From the NCBI GenBank assembly GCA_003010405.1, contig PJLO01000006.1:248001-312000 (forward strand): a DNA stretch of 64,000 nucleotides, written 5' to 3'. The DNA comes from Acidobacteriota bacterium. GTDB taxonomy: Bacteria > Acidobacteriota > Terriglobia > Terriglobales > Acidobacteriaceae. Shown piece by piece: positions 35,381-44,749 of the stretch. The position numbers and the translations under genes were made by a program. Every line of letters begins with the position of its first letter. Within the stretch, counting starts at the first letter, position 1. The notes beneath the pieces are model-generated. The model made no database searches and was not told where the DNA came from. It saw only the letters and a list, made by a program, of their open reading frames with translations.

Positions 35381-37684
35381 TTACTGCGCGCCTTCGCCTG
35401 CTCCAGTCTTGCTTGCGACCTTCACTCCGCTGAGTCCATTGACGTACCGGGCTACGCCTCTATAGAGTGCCTCTGCGATTTTCTGGCGATACTCAGGGGT
35501 GCGTAATTTGCGTTCGTCGCCTGGGTTGGAGACGAACGAGATCTCGGCAAGGATCGACGGCATGTTGGCGCCGATAAGCACGATGAACGGTGCCTTCTTG
35601 ACGCCGCGGTCGCGCAAGGTCTTATCTCTGCCCGCCAGTCCCTGGTAAAGCGATCGTTGTACATCCGTGGCAAACTCTCGCGATTCTTCAACCTTGTCCT
35701 TCAAGGTTATCTTTTTCACCAGATCGCCGAGTTCGTGAACGGACTTTTCGCTGACGGCGTTCTCGCGGGCGGCGACTGAGAGCGCGTCGGCCGAGGGATT
35801 GAAGTTCAGATAGTAGGTTTCCACGCCGCGAGCCGTCGGGTCCTGGCTTGAGTTGGCGTGGATGGAGATAAACAGATCCGCCCGCTGCTGGTTCGCAATG
35901 GCGGTTCGGGTCTCAAGGGGAACAAACGTATCATCATCGCGTGTATAAATCACGTCGGCGCCCAGCCTGCTCTTTAGCAGACGACCGAGGCGCAGCGCCA
36001 CATCAAGGACGAGGTCTTTTTCCTGCATACCGCTGGGGCCGATGGTTCCAGCGTCATGGCCACCGTGGCCGGCATCGATTACGATTCTCCCGACCTTCAG
36101 TCCTAGAGCTCGAATTAGCGAGCGCTGGCCATCGGCCGTGGGCTGCGCCTGGTGAATCTCCGGATAGCGCTGCTTCTGCTTGGTGGACCTAGCCGTCTTA
36201 CTCACCGGCACACGCGGCGCTACCACTTGCACGGTGGGTTCCGAGGTGGGTTTATTCGTGGCCTTGAGTTCCAAACCCTTCAGATTAGTGACTTCAGACT
36301 TGGTGGATGTTTCTGAGAGCACGGGTGTCTCATCTGGCGCTTTCGTTTCGGGGTGGACAGGCGCGGGTTTCGTCACGGCGTCGCGCGAGGGGGCGCTTGG
36401 TGCAGGAGACGAAAAACTTGCTTCGGTCAGAGTCGAGCTAGTGGGGCGTGAAAAAAAGCTGCCGTCGGCCATTCTCGGCCCGAAGTTGACGTCTGAATTG
36501 GTTGCCGCGTCCGTGACTGTGGCGGATGAAGTCTCGCGCTCGGCTTCCGGTGTGGGGGACGACGTTGGCAATGGAGTGGTGGCGACCAGCAAGATCTTTC
36601 CGTCTTTTTGAGGCTCCTGCCGTGCTACAAGGGGAGCAGTATTTTTCTCTTCTGCCGATTGCGCTTGCTGAGGCGCTGAAATGTTAGCCTTGTGCCCGTG
36701 AATGTCCACGACCAGCCGATATGGATTAGGCAGCAGAAAAGCCGAGTAGTCCGAGACTGCATCGACCTCAAGCACCACACGTACCATACCTTTTTGAAAT
36801 TGAGCGACGCGCACCCGCCGTAGGAACCCGTCGGAAACTTCGAAGGTTTTGCCGACCAGCGTAGAAGCCAGCTTGGCGTCATGCAGGTCGAAGAAAATCC
36901 GGTCAGGATTGGGGACGCGTCCAACCTCGTATTTAACTTCCTGTTCGAGATCGATGGCAACTCGTGTGTAGTCAGGTGTAGACCAGTGCCTTATTCCGGT
37001 GACGAGCGGCAGAGTGTTGCGAGGCGATTCGCTCGAAAAATCCTGCTGCCTGGCCTGCTGTGAGTTGAGATCCAGCGTTCTTGTATCCTGACGACGAATC
37101 TCCTGAATGCGGGAGTCGCGAGGTCTCTGCTTGCTGCGCGCCTGCTGATCCATCTCGGCGATGGCCTCGCGGGCGTCTGCGGCGAGTTGGAGATGCGGGT
37201 AGCGGCGAATTACCTCCTGAAAAGCTTCACGAGCTTTATCATTCTGTTCGAGATCTTCCTTATATATCTGGCCGATTGTAAACAGGGCGCCGAAGCGATA
37301 TTTGCTTCCGGGATATTCGCGCCGGAGGAATTCGTACTGCGCAATAGCCGTGCGGAGGGCCTTCTCATCGTTAAAAGCGCGCCCGCTTTCCGCCAACAAC
37401 TCTGCCACGGCCACAACGCTGGCGTCGGCTTTGCTGCTGGTGGGCGAAAGATAATAGACACGTCTGTAGGCATCTGTCACCCGCTGGTATTCACGGCGGG
37501 AACGTTCACGTTGAGGAAGGCCGTTGAGTTCTTCCCGCATTCGTGCCGCGATTTCAAATTGCGAGCGCGCCTGCTGTTTCTTTTGTTTAACGCTCACAGC
37601 AAAGGAAGGTGCGACAAGCAGGCAGAGTATGGAAAAAGCGGTCACCCAGCCCTTCCATTCGTGCCTGTGGATCTGTATCGTCAT
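35381..37684 (-). CDS. N-acetylmuramoyl-L-alanine amidase with AMIN domain
   Basis: Periplasmic peptidoglycan hydrolase that splits daughter cells (AmiA/B/C class). Candidate starts: GTG 37711, ATG 37693, ATG 37684; the last has GAGGA 11 bases upstream. An N-terminal signal/anchor (FSILCLLVAPSFA) precedes a helical TPR-like region (to ~220), then an AMIN domain (~225-345, targets septal peptidoglycan), a long Ser/Thr/Pro-rich linker (~345-525), and the Amidase_3 domain. Zn ligands and catalytic Glu appear in DAGHGGHD, the MQEKD Glu, SIHANSS and LAEISFVSN. The ~120-residue TPR part and long linker are unusual additions. Confidence 0.92.
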   Translation of the reverse strand: MTIQIHRHEWKGWVTAFSILCLLVAPSFAVSVKQKKQQARSQFEIAARMREELNGLPQRERSRREYQRVTDAYRRVYYLSPTSSKADASVVAVAELLAESGRAFNDEKALRTAIAQYEFLRREYPGSKYRFGALFTIGQIYKEDLEQNDKAREAFQEVIRRYPHLQLAADAREAIAEMDQQARSKQRPRDSRIQEIRRQDTRTLDLNSQQARQQDFSSESPRNTLPLVTGIRHWSTPDYTRVAIDLEQEVKYEVGRVPNPDRIFFDLHDAKLASTLVGKTFEVSDGFLRRVRVAQFQKGMVRVVLEVDAVSDYSAFLLPNPYRLVVDIHGHKANISAPQQAQSAEEKNTAPLVARQEPQKDGKILLVATTPLPTSSPTPEAERETSSATVTDAATNSDVNFGPRMADGSFFSRPTSSTLTEASFSSPAPSAPSRDAVTKPAPVHPETKAPDETPVLSETSTKSEVTNLKGLELKATNKPTSEPTVQVVAPRVPVSKTARSTKQKQRYPEIHQAQPTADGQRSLIRALGLKVGRIVIDAGHGGHDAGTIGPSGMQEKDLVLDVALRLGRLLKSRLGADVIYTRDDDTFVPLETRTAIANQQRADLFISIHANSSQDPTARGVETYYLNFNPSADALSVAARENAVSEKSVHELGDLVKKITLKDKVEESREFATDVQRSLYQGLAGRDKTLRDRGVKKAPFIVLIGANMPSILAEISFVSNPGDERKLRTPEYRQKIAEALYRGVARYVNGLSGVKVASKTGAGEGAQ

Positions 37685-37724
37685 CGACTGCATATTCCTC
37701 AAAGCTGACACACGCGGGCCAAAG

Positions 37725-38618
37725 TCAGTCCGTGTTGCTGATTACAAGGATGCCACGTTCATCGCGGTGAACGCGAATCGGCACCGATAGACGGCTTAAG
37801 CGCGCTTCCGAGCGATTGCCCATAAGTGTGGTGATGCGCTTCACGTAATTCCAAGTCTCCATATAGGGAGGAATCCCCCGGTTACGCTCAACGGCTCCTT
37901 GTCCTGCATTGTAGGCGGCTAGAGACAGGGAAACATCCCCTCCGAAATTCCTTAGCAACCCTTTAAGGTGGCGAACACCGGCATCAACGTTCTGTGCGGC
38001 GTCAAATGGATTGCGCACGTCATACATCCGGGCGGTCGCGGGCATCAGCTGCATCAAGCCCATTGCGCCCTTGTTGGAAACAGCCTGCGGATTAAAGTTG
38101 GATTCAACCTTGACGAGGGCGCGGACGAGATTGGGGTCCACATGGTGACGTGCTGCCGCATCATTTATAAAGCGATCGATTTCGGCTGCGCTCACCGACC
38201 TGTTTTCCGCGGCTCGCGAGTAGTTCGGATTTTCTGCGGCAAGCTCCCCCTTCAGGCGCGAAGTTCCCGAATCGAGAATGGGGCGTGACTTGATGTAACT
38301 GGACACTTCGCCTGCAATGGCGTGAGCCGAGCGCATTGCGCGGGGCGTAGCAGGGGGGACAGGCTTCCAGCGCTGCTCGACATTGCTCCAGTAGACCAGC
38401 TCTGGCGCATGCGCGGAAGTGCGCGCCGCGTGAGGGCCGGAGCCCGCAATTGCGTGTGACGGTCCGTCGTTGGTCCACACAACGCGTCCATTTTCCGAGG
38501 TGCGCTGAAGCGACTGCGCCGAAAGCATGCTCGCAAATGCGAGTCCCATGGAAGCTAGCGCCATGGGACGGAAGAGTTGGCGCGCCGTGTTTCGGAATAT
38601 AAAAAAGTCGATTCTCAT
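37725..38618 (-). CDS. lytic transglycosylase, SLT domain
   Basis: 297 residues. Signal peptide around residues 17-35, a linker, and a C-terminal SLT domain (about 150-265). Catalytic E172 is in VKVESNFNP; GAMGLMQLMPATA and LAAYNAGQGAV are the family motifs. Cleaves glycan strands to 1,6-anhydromuramic products. It lies just upstream of the amidase on the same strand, a plausible cell-wall remodelling pair. Confidence 0.93.
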   Translation of the reverse strand: MRIDFFIFRNTARQLFRPMALASMGLAFASMLSAQSLQRTSENGRVVWTNDGPSHAIAGSGPHAARTSAHAPELVYWSNVEQRWKPVPPATPRAMRSAHAIAGEVSSYIKSRPILDSGTSRLKGELAAENPNYSRAAENRSVSAAEIDRFINDAAARHHVDPNLVRALVKVESNFNPQAVSNKGAMGLMQLMPATARMYDVRNPFDAAQNVDAGVRHLKGLLRNFGGDVSLSLAAYNAGQGAVERNRGIPPYMETWNYVKRITTLMGNRSEARLSRLSVPIRVHRDERGILVISNTD

Positions 38619-38829
38619 AGCTGACGTGGCCGGCGCAAATGCGAAGCTCTATCCCAGAGTGTCTGGATTATAAGACCGTGGAACGTGCACAGCAATCACT
38701 CAGACACAGGGAATCCAGTGAGTGAACCTTAATGAATGCACAGATACAGTAGAAAACCTTAAAGACTGGAACGCACGGTTACGAGGGTCATGGCTGAATG
38801 CGAACGCGGCAAGCATTTTGTGGCCAATG

Positions 38830-38862
38830 CAAAAGCCAGGCGCGTTCTGCGTCCGGCTTTTG
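38830..38862 (-). terminator. rho-independent terminator of alaS
   Basis: CAAAAGCC (38830-38837) pairs with GGCTTTTG (38855-38862), with inner GGCGC/GCGTC pairing; on the minus strand the stem ends in CTTTTGCATT. It lies 14 bases after the alaS stop. Confidence 0.75.
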
Positions 38863-38875
38863 GGCAACTTGAGGA

Positions 38876-41755
38876 CTAGCTGAGCAAGCTTTCGACTACG
38901 GCATAGCTTTCGCGTAACGCCTGGTCGAGAGCTTCTGGATCTTTTCCTCCAGCCTCGGCCATGTCAGGACGGCCGCCGCCGGAGCCTCCTACTTTCTTTG
39001 CCACCTGACCCACAATCTTGCCAGCCTGAACCTTCGCGGAGAGATCCTTGGTGACACCGACAATTACGGCAACCTTGTCTTCCGTCACAGAGCCAACAAT
39101 AACCACCCCTGAACCGATCTTGTTGCGGAAGTTATCGACAAGGGTGCGGAGCTGAGGACGATCAAGGTTGTCGGCACGATGGGCCAGAACCTTGATGCCT
39201 TTCACTTCCTTCACATTTTCGTCAGCGCTGGCTACCGCAGAAGCCGCGGATTTCATACGAACCTGGTCGAGTTCCTTGCGCAGCTTCTTCAGTTCTTCCT
39301 CGCGGCGGTCAAGCTCATGCTTGAGCGCTTCAGCTGGGCTCAGGTCGCTGCGTCCGACGATTGTAGAAACCAGGCCTTCGAGCTCGTGATCCTGCCGGAA
39401 GTGGCGCAGCGACTGTTCTCCGGCAACGGCTTCGATGCGGCGCACACCGCTGGAAACACTTCCTTCCTTCAAGATTTTGATAAGACCGATTTCGCCCGTG
39501 GCAGAGACGTGAGTGCCTCCGCAGAGTTCGGTTGAGAAGTCGGAAATTTTAAGGATTCGGACCTTTTCACCGTATTTTTCGCCGAAGAGCGCCATGGCGT
39601 GGTACTCGTTTACGGCAACATCTATGGGAACGTCTTCCAGGTTGTCGACCCGCTCGTTGAGCAAGACTTCGCGGTTTGCAATATCCTCGATTTCCTGCAA
39701 CTCCTCGTCCGAGACAGAGGAGAAGTGCGAGAAGTCGAAACGCAGATAGTTTGGCGAGACCAGCGAGCCGGCCTGCTTGACGTGGGTTCCCAGGACCTGG
39801 CGCAGCGCGGCGTGCAGCAGATGTGTCGCCGTGTGATGGCGGCGAGTGGCGTTGCGCAGCTCAGCATCCACCTGTGCATCAACCACAGCCCCCACTTTAA
39901 TCTCACGCTTTGCGACTATGTCTAAAACTCGCACACCCTGTACGGGAGCTCGGCAACCCGTAACTTCCGCGATTACTGACTGATTTTCAGGATCAGTGAT
40001 TAGCCCAGTGTCTCCGACTTGACCGCCTGACTCCGGATAGAAGGGCGAGATGTCCAGCACCATCTTTCCGCGCTGTCCACTTAAGAACGAACCTGTCAGC
40101 GCGTCAGCAAGGCCCTGTTCCGAAAGCAGCGCTATCACTCTTGCGGCCTTTACGCTTAAGGTGGAGTATCCGACAAATTTCAACTCAATAGGGTCGGGAT
40201 GTTTAGCATCTGCCTGTACTCGTGCGTTGACGACGTACGGATTTCGACCAGACTGGAGGAGCGTATAGGCTGGCGAGGCGGTCTTCTGCGAGCCACCCTT
40301 CCAACTGGCACGAGCTGTGGCCTTTTGTTCATCCATGGCTTGATCAAAACCGGTTTGATCGAAAGCTATACCTCGGTCACGAGCCGCGTCGATCATGAAG
40401 TCAACTGGGAGCCCAAAAGTGTCATAAAGCTTGAACGCCTCTTCTCCGGAGAGTTCTTTCCCCCGGTGTCGAATATCCAAGCATTCCTCAAACGTGCTAC
40501 TCTCCCCGACGCTCTTGAGGACCTGTTTCAGGTCCTGATCTGGAGTACCTTCAAGCCATCTTTCTGCTTCATCGAGGAGAGATTCAAGTCGTTTGAGCCC
40601 AATCGCAATTGTCTTCGCGAACCGGGTCTCCTCGCTTTCAATGACTTTGGCGACTCGCGCTGCGGATTCGCGCAGTTCGGGATAGGCTTCGTCCATTTCC
40701 TTCACGACGGCTTCCACCATCTTGTGAAGGAAGGGCTGGGTCTGGCCCAGCAGGCGTCCGTGGCGAATTGCGCGGCGGATGATCTTGCGCAGTACGTAGC
40801 CGCGGCCTTCATTCGCCGGAATGATGCCGTCGCTGATAAGAAATGTAGCGGCGCGGCTGTGGTCGGCGATGACACGCAGCGAAGCGGCGCTGTGCGCATG
40901 AGTTTTTCCCGGTTTGCTTTTGTCCGCGCCCGTTAATTCCGCAGCGCGCTGGATGAGCGGAACGAAAAGATCGGTATCGTAGTTGCTGACCACGCCCTGT
41001 ATTACGGCCGTGACGCGTTCGAGTCCGGCCCCGGTGTCAATGGAAGGCTTGGGCAGCGGCTTCAGGACGCCTTCTGCATTGCGGTCGAACTGCATGAAGA
41101 CAAGATTCCAGATTTCGACGTAACGTCCGCATTCGCAGGGAAATTTGCACTCCCCGGCGGCGCACTCGGGTAGCTTCTTGTCGCTGGATTCGATGCCCAT
41201 GTCGTAATGGATCTCCGAGCAGGGGCCGCAGGGGCCGGTTTCGCCCATCTGCCAGAAGTTTTCCTTCATGCCGAGCTCGAAGATGCGTTCCGGCTTCACG
41301 CCTGCCTTGAGCCAGAGATCGTAGGCCTCGCTGTCTCTCTCAACGCCGTTCTCGCCCCGGAAGATGGTGACGTAGAGCTTCTCGGTGGACATGTTGAACC
41401 ACTTTGGGGAGGTAACCAGCTCCCAGGCGTAGGCAATGGCGTCCTGCTTGAAATAATCGCCAAAGCTGAAATTCCCGAGCATCTCAAAAAACGTGTGGTG
41501 GCGATTTGTGAAGCCGACATTTTCGAGGTCGTTGTGCTTTCCGCCAGCTCGAACACACTTCTGCGAGGTAGTGGCGCGCGAATAATCACGCTTTTCCGCT
41601 CCCAGGAAGACATCCTTGAACTGGTTCATGCCCGCGTTGGTGAACAGCAGGGTAGGGTCATTGGCGGGGACAAGCGAGGAGCTGTGCACCTGGCGGTGCC
41701 CCTTCTGGACAAAGTAGTCCAGGAACATGCGTCGAACGTCATTTCCGGTAGGCAT
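38876..41755 (-). CDS. alaS: alanyl-tRNA synthetase
   Basis: Class II synthetase, 959 residues. N-terminal catalytic domain with GMNQFKD and RxxxE-like motifs, tRNA-recognition middle, editing domain with the metal-binding HHTATHLLH and CGGTHVS motifs, and a C-terminal DHHA1/C-Ala region ([12 protein letters not shown]). It is longer than E. coli AlaRS (876), partly through insertions around residues 450-510. Starts at ATG 41755. The region upstream shows no leader I can identify. Confidence 0.97.
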   Translation of the reverse strand: MPTGNDVRRMFLDYFVQKGHRQVHSSSLVPANDPTLLFTNAGMNQFKDVFLGAEKRDYSRATTSQKCVRAGGKHNDLENVGFTNRHHTFFEMLGNFSFGDYFKQDAIAYAWELVTSPKWFNMSTEKLYVTIFRGENGVERDSEAYDLWLKAGVKPERIFELGMKENFWQMGETGPCGPCSEIHYDMGIESSDKKLPECAAGECKFPCECGRYVEIWNLVFMQFDRNAEGVLKPLPKPSIDTGAGLERVTAVIQGVVSNYDTDLFVPLIQRAAELTGADKSKPGKTHAHSAASLRVIADHSRAATFLISDGIIPANEGRGYVLRKIIRRAIRHGRLLGQTQPFLHKMVEAVVKEMDEAYPELRESAARVAKVIESEETRFAKTIAIGLKRLESLLDEAERWLEGTPDQDLKQVLKSVGESSTFEECLDIRHRGKELSGEEAFKLYDTFGLPVDFMIDAARDRGIAFDQTGFDQAMDEQKATARASWKGGSQKTASPAYTLLQSGRNPYVVNARVQADAKHPDPIELKFVGYSTLSVKAARVIALLSEQGLADALTGSFLSGQRGKMVLDISPFYPESGGQVGDTGLITDPENQSVIAEVTGCRAPVQGVRVLDIVAKREIKVGAVVDAQVDAELRNATRRHHTATHLLHAALRQVLGTHVKQAGSLVSPNYLRFDFSHFSSVSDEELQEIEDIANREVLLNERVDNLEDVPIDVAVNEYHAMALFGEKYGEKVRILKISDFSTELCGGTHVSATGEIGLIKILKEGSVSSGVRRIEAVAGEQSLRHFRQDHELEGLVSTIVGRSDLSPAEALKHELDRREEELKKLRKELDQVRMKSAASAVASADENVKEVKGIKVLAHRADNLDRPQLRTLVDNFRNKIGSGVVIVGSVTEDKVAVIVGVTKDLSAKVQAGKIVGQVAKKVGGSGGGRPDMAEAGGKDPEALDQALRESYAVVESLLS

Positions 41756-41998
41756 ATAAAATCACTTTCGATGAATCCCAGGACGACCAGAAAGCCGCGA
41801 GAGATGCGCGGCGGCAGAGGCCCAGAGGGAGACGAAAGATGATTTTAACATCTCCGCAATCACCATTTGAGCGGGCGTTCAAATGGAAAACGGTCCCATT
41901 CGTAGTCTTGCTCCTCTCAAAAGCCGTGGACGCCTCGAAGAAATCCCGCGGAGTGGACAGGGCGTGCAACCAGAGTAGTACTGCTGTACCCTTGGTGA

Positions 41999-42394
41999 AT
42001 GCGTAATCTATTCTCGTTAACGCTTCTGCTGTTCAGTTTCACGGTCTTTTTCCCTCAATCGGGTAGCGCACAGGGCCGCGCAGCTGCCATCCCCCCGACG
42101 GAAATATCTGCAGACCTGGGAACTTGCTCGGCGTTGATCACCGTGACCGGAGCGGACTCAAAGCCGCTTTTCAACGCAAAGGTCAGCACGCGCATTCACT
42201 ACGGCATGATGGGCGTCAAGAAGTTAGACTTGGAAACCTTCACAAGCGCTGGTGGACAAGTGAAGATCGCCAAACTCCCCGCGTCTCCTAAGAAGCCGAT
42301 TTTCATATACATCAGCAAAGACGATAAGATGGAAACAGTGGAATTCGAGCCGGCTGTACATTGCAATGCTACGTTCCAGGTTCAGTTGAAATAG
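41999..42394 (+). CDS. small secreted protein of unknown function
   Basis: 131 residues. Signal peptide 1-25 (hydrophobic core LFSLTLLLFSFTVFF, cleavage after SAQ). The mature part looks like one beta-sandwich: LITVTGADSKPLFNAKVSTRI... PIFIYISKDDKMETVEFEP, resembling a carboxypeptidase-regulatory or transthyretin-like fold often seen in Acidobacteriota. A pair of Cys (CSALITV and HCNATF) could form a disulfide. Start ATG 41999. Confidence 0.75.
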   Translation: MRNLFSLTLLLFSFTVFFPQSGSAQGRAAAIPPTEISADLGTCSALITVTGADSKPLFNAKVSTRIHYGMMGVKKLDLETFTSAGGQVKIAKLPASPKKPIFIYISKDDKMETVEFEPAVHCNATFQVQLK

Positions 42395-42630
42395 CCGTGG
42401 TTCAGTTCAAAAGCAAGACCGCTACTGCGTTACGCTTTCCTTTTTGGAGCAAACCGGACGACAAGTTCGGACTTTGATAAAGCCGTTAAGTCACAAAAGG
42501 TAAGTTCGATGGATAGAAAAAAAACTCGTGAAATATGTGGGTTTACATTCGCTAGAGCGTGTTTCAAAAATAGGTAAGGCCTCAAGTCAGGTACTTACGT
42601 CTGAGGCAGCTTAGCTGGTGAGCTTCTGTC

Positions 42631-43164
42631 ATGAAGAATCGGCAGAAGCTGATGACGGATGCGCAATGGGAACTGATCGAGCCGTTGCTCCCTAGGCCGA
42701 AGATGCGCCGGGACAGGCGTGGCCGGCCGCCGGCCCCCAACCGGGCCTGTTTCGAGGGCATTCTCTGGATTCTGCAAACTGGCGCGGCGTGGCGATTCCT
42801 GCCCGACGAGTTTCCCTCTCCCTCGACTTGCTGGCGGCGGCTGAAACAGTGGGAAGACGAAGGCGTCTGGCTTGATGCCTGGCGTGCCCTGCTGGGGACG
42901 CTGGACGCCGAAGGCCTGCTGCGATGGGACGAGACGTTCATGGACGGAAGCTTCGCCCCGGCGAAAAAGGGGGCGAAGCCGTCGGCAAAACCAAGCGTGG
43001 CAAGGGAACGAAGTGGATGGTACTGGCCGACGGTGAAGGTCTTCCGCTGGGAGTTCGGCTGGAAAGTGCCTCTCCGAGTGAAGTTACGCTTGCGGAAGCC
43101 ACGCTCGCCGAAGTCCGCGTCCCGCAACCGAAAGGCCGCCCGAGGCAAAAGCCCAAACGCATAA
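42631..43164 (+). CDS. IS5-family transposase, OrfA
   Basis: First frame of the transposase. Contains the N-terminal DUF4096-like helix-turn-helix region (LTDAQWELIEPLLP..., GILWILQTGAAWRFLP) and the first catalytic Asp in FMDGSFAPAKKG. After about residue 113 (42970) the frame leaves the family pattern; the natural product continues by -1 frameshifting into OrfB. Upstream AGCTTCTGTC lacks a strong ribosome binding site. Confidence 0.9.
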   Translation: MKNRQKLMTDAQWELIEPLLPRPKMRRDRRGRPPAPNRACFEGILWILQTGAAWRFLPDEFPSPSTCWRRLKQWEDEGVWLDAWRALLGTLDAEGLLRWDETFMDGSFAPAKKGAKPSAKPSVARERSGWYWPTVKVFRWEFGWKVPLRVKLRLRKPRSPKSASRNRKAARGKSPNA

Positions 43165-43439
43165 TCGCCGACCGGGGCTACGACTCCGACCCGCTGCGGG
43201 AGCGGCTGAAGAAGCGGGGCATCGAGCTGATCGCTCCGTATCGGAAGAACAACAAAGAGCGGCGCTACGAGGACGGTCGCAAGCTGCGGCGCTACTTGCG
43301 CCGCTGGATCGTGGAACGCACCAATGCCTGGCTCGGTCAGTTTCGTCGCTTGCTGGTTCGTCACGAGCATCTGCTTTCCACCTATCGGGCCTTCTTCTAC
43401 ATTGCTTGCTTCTGGATCATCCTGCGGAGGTGTTTTTGA
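42924..43439 (+). CDS. IS5-family transposase, OrfB
   Basis: Second frame, reached by -1 slippage at GAAAAAGGGGG (42963-42973), where the AKK codons of OrfA meet GGEAVGKTKRGKG of OrfB. Holds the second Asp (IIADRGYDSD) and the Glu (IVERTNAW) of the DDE triad and the conserved RYxRRW/ERTNAWLGQFRRL segment. Together OrfAB makes a complete transposase of ~269 residues. Independent initiation at 42924 is unlikely. Confidence 0.9.
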   Translation: MGRDVHGRKLRPGEKGGEAVGKTKRGKGTKWMVLADGEGLPLGVRLESASPSEVTLAEATLAEVRVPQPKGRPRQKPKRIIADRGYDSDPLRERLKKRGIELIAPYRKNNKERRYEDGRKLRRYLRRWIVERTNAWLGQFRRLLVRHEHLLSTYRAFFYIACFWIILRRCF

Positions 43440-44053
43440 AACACGCTCTAATCAACAATCGGATGAGAATGTGTGGTATGACCGTGCCTTTGCCTTTCAT
43501 GAAGGAGCAAGGATTTTAGGTCACCATAAAGGGGATATACGGGTTTTTCTCTTTAATGCGGCTTTTTCCATTGAGTTGTTGCTTAAGGCTATAAATGCTG
43601 CAAATGGAAAGGCTACTCAACTCAGCCACAATTTGCTTGATCTTGCGAAAGATGCTGAGATCCCATTTTCCGATAATCAAAATGCAACTTTAGAACTTCT
43701 GAACGAAATCCTGATATGGAAAGGGCGCTATCCAACCCCAACCAAGCCAGGAAGATGGGATAATTTTTATGATAATGTCCTGGAAAAACACATAATCAGG
43801 CAAAGAAACGGAAAAGTCGGAATAACGCGAACAAATCCGACAACTGTCCCTACGATTGAAAATTTTGAAGTGCTTTGGGACATAGCGAATCAAAAATGGA
43901 GTGAGATTCAGACAGACAAGTACAAGATTGAATAAATGACTGGATGGTTTTCTTTCCTGTCTTTGCCTCTTGCAATTCGGCGCTGCGTGAAGGATTCCAG
44001 CTTGCCACGAATGGACGTGGCTCTCACCTGCGGCTCGATCCGAAATTGTGGCT

Positions 44054-44626
44054 TCACTCCTCGTTGTCAGCATAAGGCGCTTGTTCGGCCATTTCGCGCT
44101 CTTGCTCAAGGGCGGAAAGAGTCTCCTCCTCAACACTCCAATTTCGTAGCAGATTGACGATGACGCGGGTGGAGAAACCGGCGCGTGCCATCATTCGAAA
44201 GATGCGCGCTGCCTCCTTTTGATCTTTGGGGTGCTTCAGGCGCTTCCGTTCGGCAAACCCGCGTGCGAGTTCTCGTTCATCGACCTCGTTGTAAATTTCA
44301 CCGACAGCTTTGTTGATCACATCCGGATGTACGCCTTTGGTTTTCAAGTCCTGTACAACGCGCATCCGCCCAAACTTCTCTCGGTCGCGCCGATAGGTCG
44401 AGTACGAGGAGGCGTAGTTGGTGTCGTTGAGATAGCGCTGCTCTTTCAATCGTGCTGTAACGGCTTCAACAAGGGCGTCGCAGTCCGTTTGATGTCCAGC
44501 GCGAGTGCGCATTAAGCGCTTTAGCTCGGCAACTGTCCGCATCCTGCGTCCGAGGGCGCCGACTGCGTACTCGTACAAGGAATCTTCCGTGTAGGTCTTC
44601 TTTAATGTGCTTTTCTTCCATGCCAT
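44054..44626 (-). CDS. recX: regulatory protein RecX
   Basis: Inhibitor/modulator of RecA filaments. 190 residues made of three-helix RecX repeats: YAVGALGRRMRTVAELKRLM, LKEQRYLNDTNYASSY and AARIFRMMARAGFSTRVIVNLL. No recA in the window. Encoded on the minus strand downstream of the split HEPN gene and before pilT, with its own start at 44626. Confidence 0.9.
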   Translation of the reverse strand: MAWKKSTLKKTYTEDSLYEYAVGALGRRMRTVAELKRLMRTRAGHQTDCDALVEAVTARLKEQRYLNDTNYASSYSTYRRDREKFGRMRVVQDLKTKGVHPDVINKAVGEIYNEVDERELARGFAERKRLKHPKDQKEAARIFRMMARAGFSTRVIVNLLRNWSVEEETLSALEQEREMAEQAPYADNEE

Positions 44627-44690
44627 TGCCTGAACAGTTTCAGGCGGATAAAAGATTTAAGCAAGTTTAAGCGTTACGCCATTTGCAAAC

Positions 44691-44739
44691 AAAAAGCCAG
44701 CGCAGGTTGCAGAGCAGCGACACAGCAACTTGCACTGGC
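44691..44739 (-). terminator. rho-independent terminator of pilT
   Basis: 15-base arms 44696-44710 and 44725-44739 pair with one mismatch and one G-T; on the minus strand the stem is followed by TTTTTGTTTG. It lies 11 bases after the pilT stop. Confidence 0.9.
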
Positions 44740-44749
44740 AAGGTCGACC

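Larger units (their letters stand above)
42555..43448 (+). mobile_element. complete IS5-family (IS427-like) insertion sequence, 894 bp
   Basis: Terminal inverted repeats GAGCGTGTTTCAAAAA (42555-42570) and TTTTTGAAACACGCTC (43433-43448), perfect over 16 bases. Flanked by a TA duplication (42553-42554 and 43449-43450). Holds two overlapping frames for a DDE transposase. Perfect ends and frames imply recent arrival. Confidence 0.93.
42509..43935 (+). pseudogene. HEPN-like gene split by an IS5-family insertion
   Basis: Reading ATG 42509 (AAAGGTAAG upstream) through 42554 and joining directly to 43451 gives one open frame of 176 residues to the stop at 43935. The insertion lies inside codon 16 and duplicates TA. 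The reconstructed protein has AFAFHEGARILGHHKG, then FNAAFSIELLLKAIN, HNLLDLAK and GRYPTP, a helical pattern like HEPN domains (A/S-I-E-LLLKA, H-x-L-x-x-L, RYP). HEPN proteins are often toxins or RNases, but no RxxxxH catalytic motif is clear. AT-rich against its surroundings, which suggests transfer. A fragment can still be translated from inside the IS. Confidence 0.7.

Noticed and set aside
43324..43935. 203-codon frame starting inside the IS
   Set aside because: Its first ~42 codons are IS sequence out of the transposase frame; the native gene starts at 42509 and is split by the IS.
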